This document shows positions 1-8,232 of a stretch of DNA of 40,825 nucleotides, in pieces. Positions within the stretch are counted from its first letter, which is position 1. The number at the start of each line of letters is the position of its first letter. The stretch is from an uncultured Rubrobacteraceae bacterium (GTDB lineage Bacteria; Actinomycetota; Rubrobacteria; Rubrobacterales; Rubrobacteraceae): assembly GCA_902806085.1 (NCBI GenBank), contig CADCVH010000037.1, positions 1 through 40,825 on the forward strand, given 5' to 3'. The position numbers and the translations under genes were made by a program. Under the pieces are notes generated by a model. The model worked only from the letters and a program-made list of their open reading frames with translations. It was not told the origin of the DNA and did not search any database.

Positions 1-150
1 ACCGCCCGCTGCCCTTACGCGATGAAGGTCTGCGGCGACGAGATGCCGCAGTACACGGCCTTTTCGGGGGAACACCGGGCGGCCTGCTGGCTGCACCACC
101 CGATGGCCCCCAACGTGGAGCCTCCCGTGCGGGTTAGGGGTGAACGATGA
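1..150 (+). CDS. Oligopeptide/dipeptide ABC transporter ATPase, C-terminal end (partial)
   Basis: Only the last 49 codons are inside the window; the gene begins to the left. The residues match the C-terminal oligo_HPY extension of OppD/DppD-type ATPases: a Cys in RCPYA followed by further Cys residues and an ending rich in His and Pro. The same extension is visible in the three complete ATPases downstream. The stop codon TGA at 148-150 overlaps the ATG of the next gene as ATGA, which indicates translational coupling in one operon. The protein would energise peptide import at the inner face of the membrane. Function rests on this short tail and on the OppF-type neighbour, so OppD rather than another paralogue is an inference. 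Confidence 0.8.
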   Translation, partial: TARCPYAMKVCGDEMPQYTAFSGEHRAACWLHHPMAPNVEPPVRVRGER

Positions 151-1139
151 CGCGCGGTGCGGAGAACGGCGCCCCCAACGGGCAGGCGCTGCTTCAGGTC
201 AAGGACCTCAAGAAGCACTTCCAGGTCGGGCGGGGGACGGCGCTCAAGGCGGTCGATGGGATCTCGCTCGAGATAAAGAAGGGCGAGACGTTCGGCCTGG
301 TCGGCGAGTCGGGGTGCGGCAAGTCCACGGTCGGCAGGACCCTCGTGAGGCTCTACGAGCCCTCCGGCGGCCAGGTCGTCTACGGCGGCAGGGACATCCA
401 CCAGGCGAAGGGCGAAGAGGCCAGGATCCTGAACCGGAAGATGCAGATGGTCTTCCAGGACCCCCAGGCGTCCCTGAACCCGCGCATGGTCGTCGGCGAC
501 ATCGTCGCCGAGGGCATCGACATCCACGGCCTCGCCGAGAGCAGGAAGGAGCGCCAGGACGCGGTGCACGAGCTCCTCGAGACGGTGGGCCTGAACAAGG
601 AGCACGCCAACCGCTACCCGCACGAGTTCTCTGGCGGGCAGCGCCAGAGGATCGGCGTAGCCCGCGCCCTGGCCGTGGACCCGGACTTTATCGTGGCCGA
701 CGAGCCCGTCTCGGCCCTGGACGTCTCCATCCAGGCCCAGGTCATCAACCTGATGAAGCGGCTCCAGAGGGAGCGGGACCTCACCTACCTGTTCATCTCC
801 CACGACCTCTCCGTGGTGAAGTACATAAGCGACCGCGTGGGCGTGATGTACCTCGGCGTGATGGTCGAGATGGCCCCGAGCGACGAGCTCTACGCCAACC
901 CGATGCATCCATACACCCAGGCCCTGCTCTCTGCCGTCCCCGTCCCCGACCCGGACGTGGAGATGGAGCGGGAGCGCATCGTGCTGGAAGGCGACGTCCC
1001 TAGCCCCGTGAACCCGCCCTCGGGGTGCCGCTTCCGCACCCGCTGCCCCTACGCCACCGAGGCCTGCGCCCACGAGGAGCCCGTCTGGCGCGAGGTGAGC
1101 CCCGAGCACTGGGTCGCCGCCTGCCACTGCATCGACTGA
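147..1139 (+). CDS. Oligopeptide/dipeptide ABC transporter ATPase, OppF/DppF type
   Basis: A 330-residue ABC ATPase of normal family length that drives peptide uptake with a partner OppD-type subunit. The Walker A is GESGCGKST with Lys59. The signature [14 protein letters not shown], Walker B with ADEPVSALD and the H-loop FISHDLSVV follow in order. The C-terminal oligo_HPY region carries [11 protein letters not shown]. The ATG at 147 overlaps the preceding stop by 4 nt. About 280 nt without a gene follow, so this gene closes the first transporter operon. Its close similarity to the OppF-type gene at 6803 suggests the two transporter sets are related. The peptide specificity cannot be read from the sequence. 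Confidence 0.93.
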   Translation: MTRGAENGAPNGQALLQVKDLKKHFQVGRGTALKAVDGISLEIKKGETFGLVGESGCGKSTVGRTLVRLYEPSGGQVVYGGRDIHQAKGEEARILNRKMQMVFQDPQASLNPRMVVGDIVAEGIDIHGLAESRKERQDAVHELLETVGLNKEHANRYPHEFSGGQRQRIGVARALAVDPDFIVADEPVSALDVSIQAQVINLMKRLQRERDLTYLFISHDLSVVKYISDRVGVMYLGVMVEMAPSDELYANPMHPYTQALLSAVPVPDPDVEMERERIVLEGDVPSPVNPPSGCRFRTRCPYATEACAHEEPVWREVSPEHWVAACHCID

Positions 1140-1330
1140 GGATCGGGTTTCGGGCCTTAGGCCGCCGTCGCGTCGGGGATGATCGAGCGCGCGGGGCCTT
1201 CTCGGAAGCTCGTTGTACCGACGGCTGATTATCGTCTGGTGGCAGAGTGCGGGTGCTGGCCTTCGGGCCGATGCCGGACCCGGGGGCTTCTCGTACATTT
1301 TGCGTGTGGCAGACGTATACGGATAGAGGG

Positions 1331-1359
1331 TTGACCCGGATTCGGGCGGATGCTACGTT
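1331..1359 (+). promoter_or_regulatory. Sigma-70-type promoter of the second peptide transporter operon
   Basis: TTGACC at 1331-1336 and TACGTT at 1354-1359 are separated by 17 nt. They lie about 60 nt before the receptor gene at 1419. The rest of the gap 1140-1418 shows no gene. No clear operator was seen. Confidence 0.55.
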
Positions 1360-1418
1360 GCGCGTAGGGAACAGGTCATCAAGGATTTTAGACCCAATAG
1401 GGAGATGTCGGGGGGACG

Positions 1419-2963
1419 ATGAAGCTTATGCGTGTCGGGGCGGTCGTGTTGTTGGCAGTCGTGTTTTCCCTGGCCGCGGCTTGCGGCGGCGGGGGAGGGG
1501 GAGGGGGTACGGAGTCGAACACGCCTCCGGGGACGCTCGAGGTCGGGTTGGAGGCGGAGCCGCCGGAGCTCGACCCCAACCTGTCGAGTGCCTACGTGGA
1601 CCGGCAGGTCATGGCGAGTATCTACGACAGGCTCGTGGACATCGACGAGAACGGCGAGGTCGTGCCGATGCTCGCCGAGAGCTACGAGGTCTCCGACGAC
1701 GGAAGGGAGTACACCTTCAACCTCCGCCAGGGCGTGAAGTTCCACGACGGCGAGCCGTTCGACGCGGAGGCCGTGAAGTTCAACCTGGAGCGCTACCAAA
1801 AAAAGGACTCCGTAAGGAGCACCGAGATAGAGCCCGTCGAGTCCGTGGAGGCGGTTGACGAGTCCACGGTGCGCGTCACGCTCAAGCGGCCGTTCGCGCC
1901 GTTTTTGACCGTGCTGACGGACCGGGCCGGGATCATGGTCTCCCCCAAGGCGGTAGAGGAGAGCGGGGGGCGCGTCTCCAAAAAACCGGTCGGCACGGGG
2001 CCGTTCGAGTTCGTCGAGCGGGTACGCGGCGACCGCATCACCGTCAAGAAGAACCCGAATTACTGGAAGGACGGCCAGCCCAAGCTCGACGAGATCGTCT
2101 ACAACGGCATCGACGACGAGAACGTCCAGTACCAGAATTTGCAGAGCGGCGAGCTCGACATGATCGACTCCATACCCTTCGTCAACTTCAAGAGCCTGCA
2201 GGAGGGCGGCGACTACAAGGTCTCCCAGGTGCCGGGCCTCGGCTACCAGGGCTTCTACCTCAACACCCGCCAACCCCCCTTCGACGACGTGCAACTCCGG
2301 CGGGCGGTCTACCGGCTCGTGGACCGCGAGGCCATCGTCAAGGCGGTGCTCCGGAACGTCGGCGGCACGCCGGCGAACTCGCCGTTCTCCGAGCAGTCCT
2401 TCGCCTACAGCCAGGAGAGCGATTCGTACCCGGAGCGCAGCGTCGAGGAGGCGAAGAAGCTTCTCGAAGGGGCGGGCAAGCCGGGCGGGTTCTCGTTCAC
2501 CTACAAGACGGACCCCTCGCCCGCGAGCCAGCAGATGGGCCAAGTCATCCAGAACAACCTCAAGCCCGCCGGCATAGACGTCAAGCTCGAGCAGCTCGAG
2601 TTCGGGACGCTTCTCGAAGATTCGTCCAGCGGGGACTTCGAGGCGCTTCACCTGGGTTGGAGCGGCAGGGTCGACCCCGACCTGAACATCTACGACTTCA
2701 TGACCACCGACGGCGACTTCAACGACTCCGGCTACAGCAACCCGGAGGTCGACGAGTTGTTGAACGAGGCACGCACGACGAGCGACGAAGGCCGGCGCAA
2801 GGAGCTCTACACGCAGACCATGGAGATCCTGCACGAGGAGGTCCCCTACGTCTACCTCTACCACTCCAACACGACCACGGACTTCGCCATGCAGTCCAAC
2901 GTTAAGGGCTTCACTGCCTATCCGGACGGCATCCTGAGGCTCGCGGACGTGAGCAAGCAGTAG
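1419..2963 (+). CDS. Peptide/nickel-type ABC transporter substrate-binding lipoprotein (SBP_bac_5)
   Basis: A 514-residue extracellular receptor that captures peptides or related solutes and delivers them to the permeases encoded next. It begins with a lipoprotein signal: Lys/Arg, a hydrophobic core and the lipobox LAAAC with Cys22 as the predicted lipidation site, followed by a run of eight Gly. The mature part has family 5 features: an early LDPN segment, NPNYW near residue 212, and a C-terminal segment describing paired lobes. The ATG at 1419 is preceded by a G-rich Shine-Dalgarno sequence. A 17-nt gap leads to the first permease. Ligand is unknown; Opp, Dpp or a glutathione-type system are all possible. 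Confidence 0.92.
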   Translation: MKLMRVGAVVLLAVVFSLAAACGGGGGGGGTESNTPPGTLEVGLEAEPPELDPNLSSAYVDRQVMASIYDRLVDIDENGEVVPMLAESYEVSDDGREYTFNLRQGVKFHDGEPFDAEAVKFNLERYQKKDSVRSTEIEPVESVEAVDESTVRVTLKRPFAPFLTVLTDRAGIMVSPKAVEESGGRVSKKPVGTGPFEFVERVRGDRITVKKNPNYWKDGQPKLDEIVYNGIDDENVQYQNLQSGELDMIDSIPFVNFKSLQEGGDYKVSQVPGLGYQGFYLNTRQPPFDDVQLRRAVYRLVDREAIVKAVLRNVGGTPANSPFSEQSFAYSQESDSYPERSVEEAKKLLEGAGKPGGFSFTYKTDPSPASQQMGQVIQNNLKPAGIDVKLEQLEFGTLLEDSSSGDFEALHLGWSGRVDPDLNIYDFMTTDGDFNDSGYSNPEVDELLNEARTTSDEGRRKELYTQTMEILHEEVPYVYLYHSNTTTDFAMQSNVKGFTAYPDGILRLADVSKQ

Positions 2964-2980
2964 CGAGAGGGGGGACGGGC

Positions 2981-3931
2981 GTGGCGTTTCTGGTCAGGCG
3001 GCTGCTGTTGACGTTGCCGATCCTGTTCATCGTCAGCGTCATCTGCTTCTCCATGATCAACCTGATACCGGGCGACCCGGCGACGGTCATCCTCGGCCCG
3101 GAGGCCACGGAGCAGGCCAAGGAGCAGATGCGCAACCGCCTGAACCTGAACGACCCCATCCCGGCCCAGTACCTGGACTGGCTCGGGGGCGTCCTGCGGG
3201 GCGACCTCGGCGAGTCCCTCATAGACGACGAGCCGGTCTCGACCATCATCCTGCAACGGTTGCCCGTGACGATAGAGCTCGCCATCGGGACCTTCCTGGT
3301 TAGCCTGACGATAGCCGTGATAGCCGGCATCTTGTCGGCGAGCAGGCGGGGGACGTGGGTGGATTACGTGAGCACGGGTATCGCGCTCGGCGGCATCTCC
3401 ATCCCTCACTTCTGGCTCGGGATGATGTTTATCATAATCTTTGCGGTCAGCCTCGGCTGGCTGCCGGCCTCCGGCTACGAGCCGTTTTTCCAGAACCCCG
3501 TCGCGAACATCACGGCAATGATCCTGCCGGTCTTCGCCACGGGCTTGCGCGAGTCGGCGGAGCTTACCCGGATGCTCCGGAGCAGCTTGCTCGAGGAGCT
3601 CGGCTCTGACTACGTGCGGACCGCTTTCTCCAAGGGGCTCAGCAGGCGGGTCGTGGTGATCCGTCACGCGGTCAGGAACGCGCTGGTGCCGTTCGTGACC
3701 GCGAGCGGGCTCCAGATCGCCGGCCTGCTCGGCGGGCTCGTGGTGACGGAGACGGTCTTCCAGCTCCCCGGCCTCGGGCGCCTGGTCGTCGACTCGATAG
3801 AGCAGCGCGACTTCACGACCGTGCAGGGCGCGGTGCTGACCATCACCCTGATCGTGGTGCTCGTGAACGTGCTTGTCGACACGCTCTACGCGTTCATAGA
3901 CCCGCGCATCTCCGCGAGCAGCAGGGGGTAG
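2981..3931 (+). CDS. Peptide ABC transporter permease, OppB/DppB type
   Basis: A 316-residue inner-membrane permease with six expected transmembrane segments. It starts MAFLVRRLLLTLPILF, the usual first helix of OppB/DppB proteins, followed by the periplasmic loop with IPGDPA. The ABC-ATPase contact loop (EAA motif) is in the region ELGSDYVRTAFSKGLSRR. A GTG start is used, with GAGAGGGGGG about 5 nt upstream. It lies between the receptor gene and the second permease with spacings of 17 and 3 nt, so it is clearly part of one operon. It forms the heterodimeric channel with the product of 3935-4831. Confidence 0.92.
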   Translation: MAFLVRRLLLTLPILFIVSVICFSMINLIPGDPATVILGPEATEQAKEQMRNRLNLNDPIPAQYLDWLGGVLRGDLGESLIDDEPVSTIILQRLPVTIELAIGTFLVSLTIAVIAGILSASRRGTWVDYVSTGIALGGISIPHFWLGMMFIIIFAVSLGWLPASGYEPFFQNPVANITAMILPVFATGLRESAELTRMLRSSLLEELGSDYVRTAFSKGLSRRVVVIRHAVRNALVPFVTASGLQIAGLLGGLVVTETVFQLPGLGRLVVDSIEQRDFTTVQGAVLTITLIVVLVNVLVDTLYAFIDPRISASSRG

Positions 3932-3934
3932 AGG

Positions 3935-4831
3935 ATGAGCGAAGCGGTCACCGCCGAGGGCTCCCAGACGCAGACGATACGGCCGCGCGAGCGGCGGCTG
4001 GCGGGCTTCTGGCGCCGCTTCAAGCGCAACAGGCTGGCCCTCGTGGGGCTGGTCATCGTCGGGATCATGCTGCTCACGGCCGCCCTCGCGCCCCTGATAG
4101 CGCCCTCCGACCCCCAGGCGCAGGACTACGCCCTCACGCTGCAGCCGCCGGGGGTGGGCGGGCTGATGGGGACGGACTCTTTGGGGGGCGACGTCTTCTC
4201 GCGGGTGGTCTTCGGGGCCAGGATCTCGCTGATCTCTTCCCTGATCTCCGTCGGGATCGCGCTGCTTATAGGAGTGCCGGTCGGCCTGACGGCCGGGTAC
4301 TTTCGCGGGATCTGGGACGAGTGGATCGTGATGCGCGTCGTGGACAGCCTGCAAGCCTTCCCGTTCTTGATCCTGGCCCTCGTGATAGCGGCGATCCTTG
4401 GCGGCGGCCTGGGCTACGCCATGATCGCCATCGGCATAGGTTTCATACCGGCGTTCGTCAGGATCACGCGCGCCCAGGTCCTCACCGTACGCTCCCTAGA
4501 CTACGTGGACGCCGCCAGGGCAATAGGCACCGGGCACGTAGGCATCATGCTCCGCCACGTCCTCCCGAACTCCCTGCCGCCGCTCCTGGTCCAGACGACC
4601 CTCGCCGTCGGCTACGCCATCATCGCGGAGGCGACTTTGTCTTTCCTCGGCCTCGGCGCGGAGCCGGGCCAGCCGAGTTGGGGATCGATGCTCTTCCAGG
4701 CCCAGTCGTACCTGACGACGGCCTGGTGGATGGCGTTCTTCCCCGGCATGGCGATCTTCTTCGCCGTCCTCGGCTTCAACCTCCTCGGCGACGGCGTCCG
4801 CGAGGCCCTAGACCCCAGAACCTACGACTAG
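3935..4831 (+). CDS. Peptide ABC transporter permease, OppC/DppC type
   Basis: A 298-residue permease, partner of the preceding OppB-type protein. The N-terminal cytoplasmic segment (RRLAGFWRRFKRNRLALVG) and the GTDSLGGDVFSRVVFGAR region are typical of OppC/DppC. The EAA loop is at DYVDAARAIGTGHVGIMLRHV, and FLGLGAEPGQPSWGSML is a conserved C-terminal family motif. The ATG follows the previous stop by 3 nt. Transmembrane helices alternate with short loops throughout. The stop is followed after 16 nt by the DUF1028 gene rather than directly by the ATPases. Confidence 0.92.
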   Translation: MSEAVTAEGSQTQTIRPRERRLAGFWRRFKRNRLALVGLVIVGIMLLTAALAPLIAPSDPQAQDYALTLQPPGVGGLMGTDSLGGDVFSRVVFGARISLISSLISVGIALLIGVPVGLTAGYFRGIWDEWIVMRVVDSLQAFPFLILALVIAAILGGGLGYAMIAIGIGFIPAFVRITRAQVLTVRSLDYVDAARAIGTGHVGIMLRHVLPNSLPPLLVQTTLAVGYAIIAEATLSFLGLGAEPGQPSWGSMLFQAQSYLTTAWWMAFFPGMAIFFAVLGFNLLGDGVREALDPRTYD

Positions 4832-4847
4832 AGAGCGAGCACACCTC

Positions 4848-5708
4848 TTGAGAGAGATCGTCGCCACCTTCTCCATCGCGGCTTTCGACCCGGAGACGGA
4901 GTCTTTGGGCGTCGCCGTCCAGTCCAAGTTCCTCGCCGTCGGCGCGGTCGTGCCGTGGGCGCGGGCCGGCGTGGGCGCCGTCGCCACCCAGGCGATGGCG
5001 AACTTCAACTACGGTCCCCGCGGCCTGGAACTGATGGCCGAGGGGCGGACCGCGGAGGAGACGGTGGAAGTCCTGATCTCGGCCGACGAGGGCCGGGAGC
5101 ACCGGCAACTGGGCGTCGTGGACGCGCGGGGCCGGGCGGCGACCTACACGGGCTCCGAATGCTTCGACTGGGCCGGCGGCGTGACGGGCGAGCACTACGC
5201 CGCCCAGGGCAACATCCTCGTCGGGCGGGAAACCGTCGAAGCGATGGCGAAGACCTACGAAGGAACCGACGGCGACCTGGCGGCGCGGCTCCTGGCGGCG
5301 CTCGACGCGGGGCAGGAGGCGGGCGGGGATTCGCGGGGTCGGCAGTCCGCGGCGTTGCTCGTCGTGAGGGAGGGCGGCGGGTACGGCGGGGACAACGACA
5401 GGGTCATCGACCTGCGCGTGGACGACCACCCCGACCCCGTAAAAGAGCTCATCCGCGTCCGGGATCTCCACACCCTGTACTTCGGCGAGACCGCCCCCGA
5501 CGACGTGGTCGCCATAGACGGCGACGTGCGGGAGTCTATCGTAGCCTCTTTGCGGAAACTGGGATACTTGCGGGAGGACGACCCGGACGAAGAGTCGCTC
5601 CACAGGGCCCTGACCGTCTTTATCGGGACGGAGAACTTCGAGGAGAGGGGACAGGCGCGCGGTCGCGTGGACCGGGCGGTGCTGGAGTTTATGAGGGGCA
5701 AGGGGTGA
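4848..5708 (+). CDS. DUF1028 family protein (Ntn-hydrolase-like fold)
   Basis: A 286-residue protein whose N-terminal domain of about 200 residues matches DUF1028. The start ATFSIAAFDPETESLGVAVQ and the later VVPWARAGVGAVATQA are diagnostic, and the C-terminal ~80 residues form the extra domain often appended to this family. DUF1028 proteins are annotated as resembling Ntn hydrolases, but a substrate is not established. There is no signal peptide, so a cytoplasmic location is likely. The TTG start at 4848 places the conserved TFSI segment within the first ten residues, as in the family. Its position between permease and ATPase genes of a peptide importer suggests a role in processing imported peptides or derivatives; that is inference. 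Confidence 0.8.
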   Translation: MREIVATFSIAAFDPETESLGVAVQSKFLAVGAVVPWARAGVGAVATQAMANFNYGPRGLELMAEGRTAEETVEVLISADEGREHRQLGVVDARGRAATYTGSECFDWAGGVTGEHYAAQGNILVGRETVEAMAKTYEGTDGDLAARLLAALDAGQEAGGDSRGRQSAALLVVREGGGYGGDNDRVIDLRVDDHPDPVKELIRVRDLHTLYFGETAPDDVVAIDGDVRESIVASLRKLGYLREDDPDEESLHRALTVFIGTENFEERGQARGRVDRAVLEFMRGKG

Positions 5709-5786
5709 GGGGCGCGCGCTGGCCGGGGCGCCGCCGCTGCTGTAGTCTGGTCCGCGAGGTTCTTTCGGGGATGGAGGAGTAATCCG

Positions 5787-6806
5787 ATGGCGATGCTGGA
5801 GGTAAACAACCTCAAAACCCACTTTACGACCCAGGACGGGGTCGTAAAGGCGGTTGACGGGGTCTCGTACTCGCTCGAGCCGGGGGAGACTTTAGGTATC
5901 GTCGGGGAGTCGGGGAGCGGCAAGAGCGTGACGGCGCTCTCGGTCATGCAGCTCAACCCGAAGCCGCCCGCCTCGTACCCGGAGGGTGAGATCCTCTTCG
6001 AGGGACAGAACTTGCTCACGGTGCCGGAGAAGAGGATGCAGCAGATCCGGGGCAACGACATCGCCATGATCTTCCAGGACCCCATGACGAGCCTCAACCC
6101 CGTCTTCACCGTCGGAAACCAGATCCGCGAGGCCATCCGCATCCACCAGGACGTCTCGAAGTCCGAGGCGGTGCAGAAGACCGTCCAGGTTCTGAAGGAC
6201 GTCGGCATCGCCAACCCCGAGCGCAGGGCCAAGGAGTACCCGCACCAGTTCTCCGGCGGGATGCGCCAGCGGGCCATGATCGCGATGGCGTTGTCCTGCA
6301 ACCCGAAGGTCCTGATAGCGGACGAGCCGACGACGGCGCTCGACGTGACCATCCAGGCCCAGATCCTCGAGCTCATGGTGGGTTTGCAGGAGAAGTACGG
6401 CACCGCGATAGTGATGATCACGCACGACTTGGGCGTCGTATCCCAGCTCGCCGACAAGGTGATGGTGATGTACGCCGGCCGCGCCGTCGAGCGGGCCACC
6501 ACCGACGACGTCTTCTACGACCCCCTGATGCCGTACTCGTGGAGCCTGCTGCGCTCCCTGCCGCGCCTGGACACGGCGGGCGAGGTCAGGCTGTTGCCGA
6601 TCAAGGGTACGCCGCCCAGCCTGATCTTCCTTCCGGACGGTTGCAACTTCCACCCCCGCTGCCCCTTCGCCAAGGGCGAGTGCAGGGAGGTGGACCCCGC
6701 CCTCGAAGAGAAGAAGCCGGGCCACGAGGCGGCGTGCATCCTCTCGGTCGAGGAGATAGAGGCGAGCAAGAGCCGCGTGGACCAGGAACTGGGGGTCGGA
6801 AGTTGA
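5787..6806 (+). CDS. Oligopeptide/dipeptide ABC transporter ATPase, OppD/DppD type
   Basis: A 339-residue ATPase, first of the pair for the second transporter. Walker A is GESGSGKS with Lys46. The Q-loop lies in [12 protein letters not shown], which is characteristic of OppD rather than OppF. The signature [14 protein letters not shown], Walker [10 protein letters not shown] and H-loop ITHDLGVV follow. The C-terminal oligo_HPY region contains [18 protein letters not shown] lies 7 nt before the ATG at 5787; a second ATG two codons later is possible. The stop TGA overlaps the next gene's TTG by 4 nt. Confidence 0.93.
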   Translation: MAMLEVNNLKTHFTTQDGVVKAVDGVSYSLEPGETLGIVGESGSGKSVTALSVMQLNPKPPASYPEGEILFEGQNLLTVPEKRMQQIRGNDIAMIFQDPMTSLNPVFTVGNQIREAIRIHQDVSKSEAVQKTVQVLKDVGIANPERRAKEYPHQFSGGMRQRAMIAMALSCNPKVLIADEPTTALDVTIQAQILELMVGLQEKYGTAIVMITHDLGVVSQLADKVMVMYAGRAVERATTDDVFYDPLMPYSWSLLRSLPRLDTAGEVRLLPIKGTPPSLIFLPDGCNFHPRCPFAKGECREVDPALEEKKPGHEAACILSVEEIEASKSRVDQELGVGS

Positions 6807-7897
6807 GCGAGGCGGCCACCGGAAACGGCCAGAACGGGAGCCTCGACGGCCACGCCGGCGAGAACCTGCTGGAGCTCAAGAACCTGAAGATGCACTTCCC
6901 GATAAAGGCGGGCGTCTTGAGGCGCACGGTCGGGCACGTCAAGGCGGTGGACGGGGTAAACCTCGAGATCCGCAAGGGCGAAACTCTAGGCCTCGTCGGC
7001 GAGTCCGGGTGCGGCAAGAGCACGCTAGCGCGGCTCGTCCTGCGCCTGCTGGAGCCGACGGAGGGCGAGGTCCTCTTCGAGGGCGAGGACATCCTGGGCT
7101 ACGACCGCAAGCGGATGCTCGGCGTGCGGCGCAACATGCAGATAATCTTCCAGGACCCCTACGCCTCGCTGAACCCCCGCATGAGCGTAGGCAACATCAT
7201 CGCCGAGCCGCTCAAAACGCACCACGTGAGCGAGGGCTCCGAGCGCAAGAAGCGGGTGCAGGAGCTCCTGGAGGTCGTCGGCCTCTCCCCCGAGCACTAC
7301 AACCGCTACCCGCACGAGTTCTCCGGCGGCCAGCGCCAGAGGATAGGGGTGGCGAGGGCCATCGCCCTCAACCCGCGCCTCATCATCTGCGACGAGCCGG
7401 TCTCGGCGCTCGACGTCTCGATCCAGGCGCAGGTCGTGAACCTGCTTGAGGACCTGCAGAAAGAGTTCGACCTCACCTACGTCTTTATCGCCCACGACCT
7501 CTCGGTGGTGAAGCACATCTCCGATCGGGTCGCGGTGATGTACCTCGGCAAGATCGTGGAGGTCGCCGACCGCAAGGACCTCTACGCCAACCCCCGCCAC
7601 CCCTACACCGCCTCGCTCCTCTCGGCCATCCCGGTCCCGGACCCTCGCAAGGAACGCGAGCGCCAGCGCGTCGTCCTCACCGGCGACGTGCCCAGCCCGG
7701 CCAACCCGCCGAGCGGCTGCCCCTTCCACACCCGCTGCCCCCGGGCCCAGGATTACTGCAAGAAGAACACCCCGCCCCTCGAATTGCAGGGCACCCCCCA
7801 AGACGGCGAGAACCACCTCGCGGCCTGCTTTTTCCCGGTAAAGGAGGGGCAGAGGATCGAAGAGGCCGCCACGAGCACCCCATACCGGGTGGAATAG
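6803..7897 (+). CDS. Oligopeptide/dipeptide ABC transporter ATPase, OppF/DppF type
   Basis: A 364-residue ATPase, partner of the preceding gene. The frame is open far upstream, but the TTG at 6803 (TTGA overlapping the previous stop) gives [12 protein letters not shown] and leaves the usual OppF N-terminus. The OppF hallmark [16 protein letters not shown] is present. Walker [10 protein letters not shown] has Lys72. [42 protein letters not shown] and the oligo_HPY Cys segment [11 protein letters not shown] follow. It ends the operon; the next gene is 335 nt away. It is highly similar to the OppF-type protein at 147-1139, consistent with tandem transporter sets. Confidence 0.92.
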   Translation: MSEAATGNGQNGSLDGHAGENLLELKNLKMHFPIKAGVLRRTVGHVKAVDGVNLEIRKGETLGLVGESGCGKSTLARLVLRLLEPTEGEVLFEGEDILGYDRKRMLGVRRNMQIIFQDPYASLNPRMSVGNIIAEPLKTHHVSEGSERKKRVQELLEVVGLSPEHYNRYPHEFSGGQRQRIGVARAIALNPRLIICDEPVSALDVSIQAQVVNLLEDLQKEFDLTYVFIAHDLSVVKHISDRVAVMYLGKIVEVADRKDLYANPRHPYTASLLSAIPVPDPRKERERQRVVLTGDVPSPANPPSGCPFHTRCPRAQDYCKKNTPPLELQGTPQDGENHLAACFFPVKEGQRIEEAATSTPYRVE

Positions 7898-8094
7898 CGT
7901 CGTGGCACGGGGCCTTCGGCGCCTCTCGGCACGCTACAGTCTTCAGCTTCCGCTTTCAGCTTCCGCCTGAGCTGGACCGGCCCGGCAGCACGCGTGTGTC
8001 TGCACGCGTCGCCTCTTGCAGGAGTTCGTCCGGCTCGGGGTGACGTAACCACCAGGGAAGCCGAAAGCGGCCGTCAGGCCGCGTGCCGGAAGTT

Positions 8095-8150
8095 CCTGTA
8101 GGGGACCCCCCCTGTAGGGGACACCCCCTGTAGGGGACCCCCTTAGGGGA
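8095..8150. repeat. Tandem repeat, 16-nt period, about 3.5 copies
   Basis: Units begin at 8095, 8111 and 8127 with the consensus CCTGTAGGGGACMCCC; a fourth, shortened copy starts near 8141. Each unit contains a small dyad GGGG-A-CCCC, so the array can fold into alternative hairpins. It lies about 85 nt upstream of the S41 peptidase gene. No coding use is apparent. Confidence 0.8.
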
Positions 8151-8220
8151 CGTGCCGAGGGCCGCGAAGCGCCGTGCTGACAAAGGTAGGAGAAGCCGCA
8201 GCGGGCCGACCGCTCGATAG

Positions 8221-8232
8221 TACAATCTTCCC
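8221..8232 (+). promoter_or_regulatory. -10 element and probable leaderless start of the S41 peptidase gene
   Basis: TACAAT at 8221-8226 is followed after 6 nt by the GTG start at 8233. A transcript begun at the usual distance from this hexamer would start at or next to the GTG, and there is no Shine-Dalgarno sequence. A good -35 hexamer is not visible. Confidence 0.5.

Larger units (their letters stand above)
7898..8232. other. Gene-free interval with short repeats
   Basis: No credible gene is seen. The first half holds an imperfect direct repeat around 7941-7969 (TTCAGCTTCCGC occurring twice). The second half holds a 16-nt tandem repeat, listed separately. The interval ends with the TACAAT hexamer just before the S41 peptidase gene. 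No rho-independent terminator with a T-run was found after the transporter operon. Confidence 0.5.

Noticed and set aside
15-1298. Minus-strand open frame opposite the first ABC ATPase
   Set aside because: It is the antisense shadow of a well-defined ATPase and has no recognisable motif.
2918-4354. Long minus-strand open frame opposite the permease genes
   Set aside because: Low-complexity, charged translation with no family resemblance; it mirrors the codon pattern of the clear permease genes on the other strand.
6539-6802. Extended N-terminus of the second OppF-type ATPase
   Set aside because: It would overlap the OppD gene by 268 nt; the TTG at 6803 with the overlapping stop fits the operon and family length.
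8095-8150. CRISPR array
   Set aside because: Units are directly adjacent without unique spacers, and the unit is only 16 nt.
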